Shown here: one piece after another, positions 47,623-61,400 of the stretch
Layout: each line of letters begins with the position of its first letter
Position numbering within the stretch: the stretch's first letter is position 1
Made by a program: the position numbers and the translations under genes
Notes under the pieces: model-generated
Database searches by the model: none
What the model saw: only the letters and a program-made list of their open reading frames with translations
Told to the model about the DNA's origin: nothing
NCBI RefSeq assembly: GCF_014839805.1
Contig: NC_051139.1
Span: 3,348,001 to 3,412,000 of the forward strand
Direction: 5' to 3'
Length of the DNA stretch: 64,000 nt
From: Manduca sexta
Taxonomy: Eukaryota > Arthropoda > Insecta > Lepidoptera > Sphingidae

Positions 47623-48409
47623 CATGCTTATTATTAAATAATTATGCTCATAATTATAAATAATATGATTAGTTGAACCTTTATGTCCCACTTGCCAAAT
47701 AAGTGTAATCTACAAATTGTAGATAAAGCTGAAGTTTCTTTTTAACTGGTCGTTGGTAGAAATAACGCCTACAAATAAGAAAAGTTGCATTGTTCGAAAG
47801 TCGTCAGTCGCCACAACAATGTAGGCTTTATTAGCCAACAGTCCTCGGGAAACAAATTACTAGAATGGTAGCTCATTTTATAATGAAATAACGTATAAAA
47901 TTGATAACGTCTTTACAGACTCCTTGATTTAAAAAGATGACGTCGTAAATTCGCCTTTCCTTATTACTTTTACTGAGACTTAGCCTTATAAATTTCAGTC
48001 TTACTATTGTTCTTTTACAACTCTATAATTCTACGAGCAACAGAAATAGCGCTTTAGTTCCCAAACTTCTCGTAGGTAGAAAAGAAATCAAATAACTAAA
48101 GGGTAAACAAAGTTTTATAGTTAACCTTTCGGCAGGATACGATTGCTCGTAAAAATAAAATCTCAATAAGTAAATAAATACGAATGTAATATCTCTCACC
48201 TCGCAAAATATACAAGGTTAATTTATTTTAGTAAAAATATGGTATTGAATGTATTTTACCAATAAAATGTTGCCTTCTTTGTCAATACTGGTGCTGATGT
48301 TTGAGTTTTTATGTTGGAATGTTTTAAGCTGGAATTATGTTTAACTTAGTGCACACAATTTATGAAAAACCAGTTTTGTGGTTTGCCATTCCATAATCTA
48401 TAAGCTTTT

Positions 48410-48490
48410 CTATTTTCGCCAGAATGGGAATAGAATCCCAGCCCCTTTTTACATAGTTGGCTAGTCTCCCGTTGCGCCATGGCGCCTGTT
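48410..48490 (-). repeat. tRNA-like Pol III promoter remnant, probable SINE
   Basis: Minus strand reads ATGGCGCAACGGGAGACTAG and then GGGATTCTATTCCC, with spacing expected for A and B boxes. No complete cloverleaf can be drawn, so a SINE remnant is preferred over a tRNA gene. Confidence 0.4.
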
Positions 48491-48989
48491 TATGTAATGT
48501 CCATTATTGCGATGGCCGAGCCCACTTTGCACACAGTAATGTTATACTTTAGCCGCCCTTTAAGCTAATAACACATCTATACTGGTACTATAGATATATT
48601 TCGTCCCTAACTCGTCTCGTAAAAGCCTCGGTCAGAATTGGAATTAGGCATATTTTACTTTTTGGAACATAATTAGAGAAAATCGACAGAAGTAGGTGAC
48701 ATCATGTATTTTCTATCTAAGCGAGCGTTTCGTCATAGGCATCCTTTTCTTTTTGTTAGGAATCATTGACGTATATTCTACCGTAATATTCTAGCCAGTC
48801 TTAAGTGACCTTACTACGAATGACAAAGGTGGAACGGTCGCCCAATGTCTGCCATGAGGTATCTCACTCTTATATTCAATGATTTATTTGACATCGTCAA
48901 CGTTTTGTAATTATATTGCGCGTGTGCATCGCGATTATACGGGGCGAGTGTTTGAGGCCTGCGAACTTGCGCCGTAGCGCGAAGAACCA

Positions 48990-49640
48990 TCTCTGTAGGC
49001 CGGCATATTTGTGTTGAATGGCATGAAATATCCATCTGTTGCCATTCGATACGTTATCTGGACGGTATCGCGCTTACCGTCAGGTGCAGTGCAGTCAATT
49101 TGTCGTGTTCTTTTAAAAAACTGCAGCAATATTACCGCGAATTTTGAATTAAAGGACATGGTTTCTTATGTTTACGCGAATATTAGACATTGAAATTAAA
49201 CTAATTTCCGGATTCAATCGCGGTTTTTTGTATTTTATTTTTCTCCCGACGTTTCGAAGACTGCAGCCTTCATGGTCACGGGGGGACTACTCTTAAAGGG
49301 CACTACTCCCGTCACTGCCGCATTCAGTGTCTCATAATGTCTCATAAAACACTGTCTACAATATGATCCGCGAAATCGGTGTGATGTTGGCAAGGCTCTT
49401 ACATGATATACCTGAAATGGTTTGCAAGGCTGCAACAAACTAATGTAATCTTTATATATCTTTATTACATAAGTGTATCGCATTCCGGGATCAGCCTGCG
49501 TATATTCGGTTCCAACAGGCCGGCATAATTGTATCAACTGTCAAGGGGTAATCATCTCTCGACACATGATAATATCTGGATCCCACTTCACTTACCATCA
49601 GGTACAGCGGGGTCATTTTGCCGTGCACATATAAAAGTTA
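48990..49640 (+). repeat. Repeat cluster: fragment, CGACGTTTCGAAGAC repeat, and copy 2 of the 35772 repeat
   Basis: 48990-49110 holds a decayed GGCCGGCATA...CAGGTGCAGTGCAGTC fragment. 49216-49440 has CCCGACGTTTCGAAGACTGC and CAGCCTTCATGGTCACGG, a sequence common in Lepidoptera. 49471-49640 matches the repeat at 35772-36062 from CATTCCGGGATCAGCCTG to GCCGTGCAC. Confidence 0.6.
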
Positions 49641-50309
49641 CATCACATTGAGGGCATTGTATGTGATTATTCCACGGACAACGACCTCCATGGCGCAGTG
49701 AGTAAACTAGTTCATAAACGATCGATCGCGGGTATGATTACTAGAGACATTTTTTATCACCTTTCCTGGGACACAAAAAATTATACTTTTTTAACTTTTT
49801 TGCATCAGTCATACCTCTACCCGCAAGTTCATAAACCTAAGAGACAAAATTTACATATTATTTAATTTATATTACAGGTACAAATATTTACAGCGTAAAT
49901 CTATCATTTTAATAACTATTTAATGTAATCTACTGCTTTTATAAATGCGAGATTTTATGAACATATTTGAATAATTACTTATGGGTTATCTAAAATTAAA
50001 AGTAATCAGTATTGTGCATCTGAATATATTATAAAATTAAAAGAAAGCAGCTTTGATATATATATATATCTACTTAGACAACGCTTTATTATAGAAAACT
50101 ATGTAGCAGTCCATTTACTCCGCAAAAGAAGATGCACGCGGCTACAGCCGGGAGTAAAACCTAGTTATAAATAATCCTCACAAGGTGTCACAAATACCAC
50201 GATTGCTGCACTTGTCCCGTGCGGCGTGTGATAAGATAATAAATAAAATGTATAAAACTGTGATGTAATAGCTATCGGTACACTACTATAGATATATCTT
50301 TATATATAT

Positions 50310-50390
50310 CTCTTTCAGTCTTAAGAAGTCCACTGCTGAACGTATGCTTCCTATACACCAACTTCTTAGAAGCAGCCTGCATATTATATA
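50310..50390 (-). repeat. RTE-type LINE 3' end (decayed copy)
   Basis: On the minus strand ATGCAGGCTGCTTCTAAGAA and CGTTCAGCAGTGGACTT match the terminal codons and tail of the RTE ends seen at 30734 and 53700. Confidence 0.5.
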
Positions 50391-51439
50391 TACGTTGTTT
50401 ATAAATAAAATTTTCTGACTAATGATTTGATGATGCCTTGGGGTTGCCAACCATATTTATATAGAGTATTTTATGGGTATCCTTAAGGTTGCTTCATAAA
50501 ATGTGCCAATAAACACAATGAAGTAAGTATATCTCAAAATTACTGTACATGACGAAATAATTTTTACGAAATATCATTACGACTTTCTCTATCTTAATTG
50601 TTTTTTTTTATCTGTCTTAATATATTCATTTTATATATTATTTTTATTATTTTATAGAACGAATGTTTTAAGACATCAGATGAAACAGAATTAACAAAAC
50701 TGTGTAAATACTTGAAGTCAATCTTTCTGTATCTGTATTAAATATATTTCGGAAAACATTAGTGAACGCGAGGAAAAAGCACCTAATAAAATGTAAACAT
50801 ATTTTTTTGTTATTTTTATCCGTCTATCAACTATCTGTTATTGTCTGTTTGCTCGAATGTTCGTTGGCGAGTCCCGTTAAAACCAATGGGATTTAAAATT
50901 CAAAAAAGGAAAAATATTATTCTTTTTATGTGTAACATATAGGGTAAATCGGGGACGGACGGACATGTAGGGAGATAGGGCTTCACGCATCCAATTCCCT
51001 TTTGCTGAAGGAGGCGACGGGGGTTTAAAACTCTGTTTACGTAATTTGAACGCCTCCTAAAGTAAATTTACAATATTTCTTGTACAAAAGTTAGCAGCAT
51101 TCAAGGATCTATATCAGAATAGTGACTCATATAATAATGTGCGAGTAAAGCATAGTTTTTATTATAACAAATGCTTGCATTGTATATTTAGTGCAGCGGA
51201 CGATAAGCCCTAACGTCTGACCTCGCGTTCATTCACCGTGACGAAACAAATATTTGTACCATGTCTGGGTTATGGGACGAAGACTCCCTCGTAACCTACA
51301 CGACCTTTTAAATTGTAAATTCAGTAGCGTTGATGTGTTTATGTAGAGTCTTTAGTAGTATAGTATGACTCGTCATTAAAATATGTTAATAGATGCACTA
51401 AAAACGAAACGATTGAATCTGTTTAATTATTACTTTATT

Positions 51440-51570
51440 ATCATCAGCTGAAGGTTGTCCATGGCTGAACTTGGCCTCCAAAGATTTCCAGATCGACCTA
51501 TTGAAAGCGGCCTGCATCCAGCGACCTCCTGTAACTTTTATTAGGTCATTTGTCCACATCGTTCGTTCAT
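51440..51570 (-). repeat. RTE-type LINE 3' end
   Basis: Minus-strand translation gives WTNDLIKVTGGRWMQAAFNR and then IWKSLE, the same C-terminal reverse transcriptase segment as at 30734, with a GATGATAATAAA-like tail. Confidence 0.7.
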
Positions 51571-52427
51571 CTGCACGCTAATTATTTGTTATACTTCATT
51601 CATGTATAAATACAATATCTGTGACGCCGAATTTAGGCTCGGTGCAGACTACACATATAGACTGAAGCAAGCATTATACAAAAAGATTTTTCTTTTTTGT
51701 TGTTACTAATATTTGTGCGATAAAAAGGATATTATATATTTATGAAACCAAATATATAGACAATAAAATCGTAAGAAATTATTTCCATCCTTCGCCCTTT
51801 TTCCTTTATCAGTTGTAATGTATTTTTTATGGTATACGTATTTTATTTTTAGCTTAGCACACTGCTGTTGTCTACCATTATTAATAGACATTGTAAGCCA
51901 CGTATTAAATAAATTCTACTTTTTCAGTCACAATTGTCATGTCAACAAAGTCTCTAATAAATGGGTTGAGAGAAGCTGACCGAACCTGAATGCCCTGATT
52001 TTTTTCCCTACCCATCCCTTGGCTATAAAGACGTAAATTTAAGTATAGATAGAAATCGATGATTTGTGCAAATTGCAATACATAGTGTGTACCAGACTTT
52101 ATACACCAGACGCCAAAGCATTGCAATACTGTATGCGAATGGTGTGAACACTTAACACATTCAGTGTAGCACAGACCGGCTTGTTGCGCGGACGTATCGC
52201 AAAAATAAAACATTAATTTAACAACTTCGAGTAACTATAAACCAAAATTGATTTTCCCTAAATGTTTTTATGGTTTATTTTGTTATAAAACATGTTTCTT
52301 TAAGACGTTTTACTTTTTTTACGAAGACAATTACCTTAATGAACACATCAAAATTTGTCACAAGTTTTGACCTTCAAATACAGCGTGCATAAGAAAAATA
52401 TTTTGTTGTTTTTAGATAGTGTTTATC

Positions 52428-55400
52428 ATGGATCCGCAGCAAGCGCCTTTGGGTGAGTTTTATTTATATTTATGCTAAACGCTTAGTTAACCTTAATATG
52501 TAGGTACTTATGTACTTATGTTGTTATTGTTTGGCATATGCTTGCTTTTCCGTCTGTTAATATTTAGGGGAGGCCTATGTTCAGCAGTGGACTTAATGTG
52601 GCTGATAATGATGACGATATGATAAATGTATTTGAGCGGGAAATAATTAAATTGGTTTGGAAGTATTATTACAAAGTACTTCAAAATTTAGATACATATT
52701 TGGTAGAGTCATGATTAGGCGGTCACGTCTGCAATATAAATGGGCTGTGTACGCGACGGATGAAGATGTTCTTGCGCTCTAGAAGGTCACTTTGGGTTTT
52801 ACGTATAATACCACGCCTGCATCCCATAGGAGTAGCCAGATGCATTGTCACTCCTACTGATTCTGGCGCACTTCTTCGGTTTTCATCTTCTAATGCATTC
52901 CCGCAATTTCAGACTACTTTCGATCTGCCCTTTACTAATTATTCTGATATATAACATTCAAAGGTTCGATGCGGTGGACACCTATCGGCTCCTACATCCA
53001 AACTTGTTTGATGTGCCCAAGATATATCGGTTTAGGAGGTGCTATAATGATGTAACTTCATACAGTGACAGAGTTTTAGCGCAGCGTCCTTTCAATGTTT
53101 TCCATTTGACAGTGAGATGCAGAGGTTTTTCAATAGGATCGTTTAATAGCTCTTGAGACTGGGCGGTAGTGGTAATTAATGTGTGGTTCACCTAACGTTC
53201 CTTGATCTCCGTGGAACATAAACACCCATAATAAGGGTGTACACGTATAAAAAAGACCACTACGAGATTATGCGCTCAAGTTGTTTGCCGACTATTATAT
53301 TAAAAGCAACATGGATACATCGCCGCTCTTAATGACAAGGTAATGAGGTTTGAGGGTCTATTTGGACCCATTGAAATCTCAGACCTCACCATACGAAACG
53401 CACATTAGACCTCAGTAACTGTTTATTTGATACTAGTGTAGTTTTCTCCGGCAACAAGTTGACACCATCTAACTGACGCTTTATCTAGCCAAAACAAGCT
53501 TTTCATGCGTAATAAATAAATACGCATCAACTTCCAGGTGCTTTTACGCTAGCGGCAATATTTCATTACTTATATACGTATGCAACTGGCCATAAGTCCT
53601 GCATACTTCAAAATTTGCAGCATTCCGGTTGACCGAATTATTAACACGGTAAAAATAAAATGCGGAAATAAATTTCTGTAATTGTTTGGTCATCTAAACC
53701 TCAATAGCGGGTAGCGGATGGATGCAGGCTGCTTATGACCAGGGTGCTTTGCGCTTATTTGGGGAGGCCTACGTTCAGTAATGGAAGGCGACAGGCTGAT
53801 TGAATTGAATTGAAACCTCGCTAAAAACTAGGCGTGCGGACTTGTTCTCGTAGATGTGAGGTCCCCTGAACTTAGGATCGAATAAAGAACAAATATTTCG
53901 GAAGGAATTCCATCTTACCATTAGACTGTAGGGTAGCTTACATAATTTGTCTTATCTGTGTCAACGGACATAATAAGCGCAACATATGCAAAAATGCTAT
54001 TTGTCTCGTTGCCACTAGAGTCAATTTTGACTGTAATTTGTGCAGCAAATTGGTGGAACAGGTCAAGAAAGGTCATCCGTATCTGTTTATTTTTACTCTG
54101 GCCACATGCCGCCTATTATTTCGGTGTGAATGGCGATTCTGGTTTCGATCACATAACAGTTAATATTGTATGTGAGCTTATGATTTTAAAATAATAGACC
54201 GGGATCTGTTGTGTTCAATATACATATTATGTTAGTTTGTTCTAAGTTGGCATAAGTTTAACTAGTCTGACTGAACGAAGTATCGATGTTATAGATTTAA
54301 TCGTAAGTAGGTAGTGTAGTTCAGATATCGACTAATAAACAATGCGTCGCTTTACATATTGAACATAACACATGGAGTACCCTTCCACCAGTAAGGTGCA
54401 GGGCAGACTCTACAAACTGTTACACATAAATTACTATCTACAATCAACAACATAATAATCGTCTGCGCGATGCCTTATCAGCGCCTTGTCCTGGTTCTCT
54501 AAATTTGCTTACTCTTACAGGCATCAGACAGTTGATATCGCTGGATCGAATAAAAGTGCGGCAGAAGACGACAGTGTTCGAAGGCAACAAGTATGTTCTA
54601 ATGACGCCTGATGAGAAGGTGTTTATGTACGCGAAGGAAGATGCTGGCGCGCTGTCGGTGATGCTTGGAGGAAAGAATCGCGCCTTCCACATGGACCTAC
54701 TCGACACAGAGCATCAGAATGTTAGTACTAATTACATTTAATATTGTTGAAATTAGAATGTGCGTATGTGAAGTCTGCCAACCTGCATTAAGCTAGTGTG
54801 GTTTAAGGCTCAAAAAACTCTCAGTAGTAGAGCTGATATTTTTTTGTTGTATATGATAGACGCATTTTTGAAGATTAAGTAAACTGTTCCTGAAGGAAGT
54901 TATTAGTACATACCTCACCTACCACAAATGCCTATAACCATTTAAAAGTACATCGGAAAAATAAATGCTTATTAATGGATTTGTCCATTAATAAAATAAT
55001 TGCGTTGAGACGCACAACTCTATACTCTATAGTAATACTACAGCGGGTTTTTAATCATTTGCGTTATCGGAGATCTGCATGACGTCATAGTCTGTTGTAA
55101 AAACCGTAACGGCGTAAATAATGTAAAACCTGTTTTACTTTAACTTGGTTTAAAAACTTGTTTTTTGAATCGGCAAGATGTTGTATTTTTAATAATTCAG
55201 CGTAGTCATACACTATGTGGCATAGTGTTTGGTGCTTGGAAGAGGTGCGTGCAAGGAAAAATCTTAAATGCATATCTAATGTATGTAAATACGATTAATA
55301 AATATTATATTTTCCTTACAACTGAAGGCACATTTTCCCATATCAGAATGGTATGATGACTCACGTATATTCTGGGATTTATTCTGTGGAAGTCACGTTA

Positions 55401-58400
55401 TTACTTCAATAATAAATCGATTCGACAATGCAATCGATTTAAATTCGATTGACATTGATCAAGATCTCGCCATACGCAAAGGCTATAACAATATGTTCTA
55501 AAAAATAAACGGTGTGTTTGTTTGAAAGACTTGACAGTAATTGACGCAGATTTAGGCAATAAATAGGATACCTAAAGAAAACATATTTATTGTTCTTTTG
55601 CTTGAATTTTCTCTTTCTGTATTCGAGCAATCGTATTTAAGAAGAGAGGAACGTATAACTAGAGGCTGTTTGCAAATTTTTGTCTTAGTAATTGTCCACT
55701 CCGGTCGCTTAGATTTATATACAAGAAACATAATATCACCTTTTGGAATTGAATGCAATTAGGAGTTTGGTAATACAAACTTCTGAGTAGTATTAAAATT
55801 CTGTACTGGCATTGACGTTTGGATTAAGGCGAGCGTCTTGTTAATCTCTTTATTCTTTAAGAAAAACAAAACCGCTGTAAACGGTAGAATATACGTCAAT
55901 GGCAGTAAATGTTCGAGTTTGAAATTTATCTAATCATTTCGCAGTACTTACCCTCGAAGAATTAAATAACACGTTGTTTAATTAGAAACGCCTACGTTAT
56001 CCGACATTGATGCTTGCCTTTGCCGCGTAAACTATGGAGTGATGATGGCATTACAATAAAAGCCAGATACAATACCACAGATGTTATTTTGTTTGGAATT
56101 GTCTTAAATCTCACCTGCCTACACACGTGTGGAAACGCGAATTTATGTGACCTGGCAGACATCTTGTTTGGTATTATTCAGCTTTTAAATTCTAAAATGG
56201 CCGCTACTGCGGTTTAATTGACCGTCAAGACAGAAATGCAGACTGGCGAAGATATAAATGCAATATATTTTCACTAAGGAGGTGCGTATGTTTTTTTAAA
56301 TAAATTTTAAATCGAATAATGCATTTATATTGTATTTTCGCCTAAAGCCAGTTTGTCTAGTGACTTATTTCTTAATTTTACCCGATTATTATCTTTGAAA
56401 GCATAGCTATTGCTTACTATAAGACTTGAAATTCATTGCAAATATACATATAAAAGTGATTAATGTAAGAAGATATGTTTTAACTTCTCTACAAGAATTA
56501 TATAGTCTGGCGTTGGTTAACTTGTTGCGTGAATGTTTCTAAATTATATTGTGTTTAATTTTCTGCGGTTAAGTCACTTTTAGATTAAAATATGTGCATG
56601 TTGAGTTTTCCTAACTTGGGCTTATATTATAGCTATAAGTTATAATATTTAAATTACTGTAATCGTAGGGTAAAGTCTGCTGGAAAACCTAATAAATAAA
56701 ATAAAATATTGTCTGACAAGCCTTCGCGACAGACCTGGTAACAATTTTGTACCATAAGTTATTTGTAACTGCAGACTATGTTGAGTCACCCTTTAATTGC
56801 TGGATCCCAGCTCAATATCAAGTAACCTTAATGTAGCGAAGGTTATGGAGTCTCGCATGTTTACGTTCACTGGTGAAATATGTACGAAAGGGCGCCATTA
56901 AATTAAAAACTGTTTAGGAAACAAAAACCGCGTAGATTATATGGGTACTATGTACATACATTTATTCTAAAGCATGATATAAGTTACGGCGGCGATAGCC
57001 TAGTTGGGTGTGGAACGGACTGCCGAGACGAATGTCCGCAGGTTCAAATCCCAAGGGCACACACTTCTGACTTTTCTAAAAAATCATGTGTGTATTCTTT
57101 GTGAATTTATCGTTCGCTTTAACGGTGAAGGAAAACATCGTGAGGAAACTTGACGTCTGAGAAGTTCTCTATAGGAATTTCGAAGGTGTGTGAAGTCTAC
57201 CAATCCGCACTAGGCCAGCGTGGTGGACTAAGGCCTAATCCCTCTCAGTAGTAGAGGAGGCCCGTGCTCAGCAGTGGGCAAGTATATAATACAGGGCTGA
57301 CATTATTATTATTATTATTATGATATAAATTAGAGGCTAATTATGTTCCTACAGACATACTGCGCAAGTAGTTTTGTAGGGCATTGTATTAGTACAAAAG
57401 AACATTTGTATTTCCTTATAAATAAATAATAATTCCTATGTATATATATCTTAAAAGGTTTTCCTATTTTTTACCTATTTCTGGTAAGAATACATTTCAT
57501 TTTGTCTTATGGTGACCAATGATATCCTTTTAATGTGTAAGATATTTTGTGGTTCTGGACTTTTAAAATTTAGTAATAGACCACTGATTTTAGTTTGGAA
57601 AGTGGTTTGTAAATAGCATACTTATAAAAACTCTTAAGTCTATCCACTACTTCTTAACCATCAAGCAAAAATGTGCAAGAATTGTATTATACAGTTTTAG
57701 GTTCTTAAATTTGACAACAATATCAGGCATTATGAGAAAGAAATCTGACTATTATAATATAATGAATGCAGGGTGTCCTTTTTTTTTAAATCCATATTTA
57801 AGGAGCTTGGTCGTTATTTCACTACTATGTCGCTCCGTACGTCCACTTTTACCCGTGCCTACTAAATTTTGATGAAATCAAAATATGCAGTATATTTATA
57901 TTTTAAAGGTCTCTGCAGTGGCATAGCTTTTCATAAAAGGCCCTATATCAAATTTTCTTCGGGAGTCTACTGGGCAGTGCGAATTTTTGGGCGCCCGCTT
58001 AGTTTAATGTAGATATGGGCTAAGAGGCGCTCCAGGTCCTCGTATCATTGAAATGACTGATACGGCGGTAGTTACGCCCTTGAGGCTGGGTGACATTGTT
58101 ATCGTTTATTGGCAGGCGTGCCACTCACTATCAGATTGGCCTCTCGACCTATTATTTAGTGCATTAAATTAAAACATTTTTGATATAGATGTGTCCGCGC
58201 GTAAGTTCTTTCTTTTAATAAAAACTCGATTTGGACTGTTCATGGAATTGATAAATCTACTTATTTAAGTTACTGCAAGATATGATTTATCCCTGTGTTA
58301 AATTCTATTCAAATTCGTTCAGCGGTTACTGCGTTTAATTCTCACAAATATCAAAACATATCCACAATTTTTTGTATTTATAATATAAGGAAGATAAAGA

Positions 58401-61400
58401 ATAATAAAGAATCGCTCCCATCAGATAATACCTTACAGACTTTGGACTATGATATTAGTTAATTTGAATTATTTTTTTGGGTCCACTTATTGAAGTCGTA
58501 TTCATGTGTCTGTAACAGGATAAATTAGCCGCGGGCTTTATTATCGGCGTCATGTTTAATTAATATAATTGTTGTTTAAGTTGAGGATATTGGTGTGTAC
58601 CAGATGTTTTGTACCCGACTGTATAATTCATTCAAGTGACTCATTACATAGCCAAACTAAAGACACGGATGGCTTGTTTCGATAAATCACGTTTCGTAAT
58701 CTGGGGTGAAATAACACAATAAATTTTAACGTAGTACATTTAGCAAATAACCCACTAAAAATTTGAATTTTTAAGATAGACATGGGCATGGTATTCCGTC
58801 AAGTCACGTATCATAATCTATGGTCAGCCGGTGCATGTCACCAGTAAGGCTGTCCAGCATGATTAAAGGTAGTATGCTTTTCTTAGTAAACAGCGTGGCG
58901 TCCAAAAATGGGTCCTAAGCGATGTCACCCCTAGACCCTTTGTGTAAGCGCAAGCCCCCCCCCCCCCCCGTATAGCGTAACGTTCCGAGGTTTACCTGGT
59001 TCGCCCCTTCTAAGGCCACCACTGTTGGCCATCGAGGGTTTTGACTCTTTTTGGTCAATATTCCTTTTAGTCTACACCAGACACTTAAACTTATGGTTTT
59101 ATGTATCCATTTCTAGTTTCTAAAGCTTCACCTGTTTTAAATTTCTCGACAAGGCCAAACCAATGTTATAGGAATATAAAGATGTCCTACAAGTATAACT
59201 ATCATTCCCAATGTCCATGAGCTAGCTAGTACCTTGCACTTACAGGGGCCTCGCGTGGGCCCTTTCGTTTAATTTGGCGACGTTTGTCTTTGCTCTTCCC
59301 TCCAACTGCCTCCTTAGAGAAAATCTGTGGGTACGCCAATGTCGATCGTCTAGCACCTAAATAATTCTGACATATTTAGTGTCTATTTATAGTACACGTA
59401 GTACCATCAAGAGATCCATTCTTAGGCCTTCTAGAAACGACGCCTTATGTGCTATCTGCAATATCTGCGAACAAAAAAATTTGTCGATTTCAATGTAACT
59501 ATTACATAATAAGTCTAACACACATGAATACATATTAAACACTTGTATGTTCTACGCACACTGCAATCATTTTTATTAACGTGTGTGGTAGGAGTTGCCT
59601 TTATATGATACATCCTTTATATTCTGTTAGACTAACAGTCTTCCACGATGAAAAGGTAATTCCAATACCCTTCGCAGGGCATTTGTGTTTAAATGAATCT
59701 GGTAAAAAGTTTATTTTCACGTGGAAGTAATTGAGGTTAGCACGCGAGCTGACGATTTTAATCTACATCGCTGCAGTGTTACAGGAAAACAAATAAATCA
59801 ATACAAGTAGTTGTTATTACCAGATATTTTTTATTCCAACAATTGTAAGTCTACTTAGTTAATAGGTACATTGTCATACACTAATTTGAAATATGTTACG
59901 TATTGAACAGTGGCGTAGCTTGTTTTAGAGGGGGTATCTATATCAGAATTTGCTGAGGGCCTTTCAGGACAGTATGAAGTTTTGGGCGCCCGTTTAGGTT
60001 TTTGTTTTCTAGTAATTAATTTTAATATTTTAACCCCTCCTCCCTCCCTTCCATCCCACTTATATACTTGTAGCACAAGCAAGCATAGTTCTTACCCTCC
60101 TCCTTATAATGGTATAATGTTTACAATAAGATATGATGTTCAAAATTATTCATCATTATTTATTTATCAAAAACATTATGGTATTAGTTAAATAATTATT
60201 GCTAACTAATCATACCGCTTCCTCCCTCCATCCTCCTCCCCTAATGTAGGTATGGACCAAGAGGGGCCCCTAAAGTTAGGGGGCCCTGTATAACTAATAC
60301 GGCTGATTCGGCGATAGCTACGCCCTTGGTATTGAACGACAATATAATCAATTCTATTATCTTCGAAACAATGCAGCCGTCCAAATTCAAGGTTAGGTCG
60401 GGCATTGCTATTGTTTACCAGCATGGTTTAACGAGCCTGGAACGCAACCCTACAGTGAAGAATGACAAAAACTTATATTATTATTGCCTTATATTATGGC
60501 AGAAAGGTCTGCAACATGCTTTTACAAATGTGTTTTGCCGCACTCGCATAAAAGTATAAGGGAAGTTGTTAACTGTTGGCTATGAACAGCCGTTTTTAAT
60601 AACCGAATCCAATCTCAATCTTTAATCCGATTTCCAGTACACTCCAATCAAAATTAGTAATTTGTAAGCTTGTCAAAAAAGCTTTGTTCTGATTGGTCCA
60701 TTTTCGCGACAGACTGCAAAAAAGCGATTGGGATCATTTATTGAAAATGGCGGTATGTGTTGGATCATTAGTAATTTCTATCAGTCGTAACTTGAAGCCA
60801 CGAAATTGGCGGTGTGATAACCCCTTGTCTCGAAAAGCACGTAAAGTCGTTTATCCTGTGCCTGATCTCTCTCTCGTCATGTCTGATTGCCGTCTCACCG
60901 TGCTGTGAAAGTGAAGGAACAGAGAGTCACCTGTGTACCTATGTATCTGTATACCTCCTGAGTACCTGGCAGATCTCTGTTGAGACTGGCCAGCGTGGAC
61001 GAAATTCAGGCCATAATTATCGGTAGGTTGATATAATAATCTTGATTTAGACAAAAGTAGATATAAAACGGTACTCTACCTAAACATTGTTTAATTGTGA
61101 GTTGTGACGCAGCGCTCATACGGCGGCTGCATGGCGCCGACATGACCCAAAACGTCTAATTAACAACGTTTTATTGGAAAAACGATGTTTTTACATTAGC
61201 AACCGAGTAATCGTATATCTTTATTTGAATTTTTTGTAGCTGTAGGGGTAAATTGCGTCTCTACCCGCCCCTTCGGGAAGAAAATGCCTTTTGAGTAAAA
61301 TTCAAACTATAAGAAGGAACTTCTAATTCCAGGTGGTAGCACTACGAAGACCCTACACGTTCGGAGCTGACAAACTGGAGGTACGTGTATGTGGGCAGCT

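Larger units (their letters stand above)
46851..52427. other. Intergenic region rich in repeats, no supported gene
   Basis: Frames of up to 102 codons have no recognised domain. The repeats that can be identified are listed separately. A short TA microsatellite lies near 50058-50069. Confidence 0.45.

Noticed and set aside
52845..53156. 103-codon plus-strand frame in scramblase intron 1
   Set aside because: Hydrophobic start but no coherent signal peptide, no splice context and no family resemblance; it also overlaps another frame.
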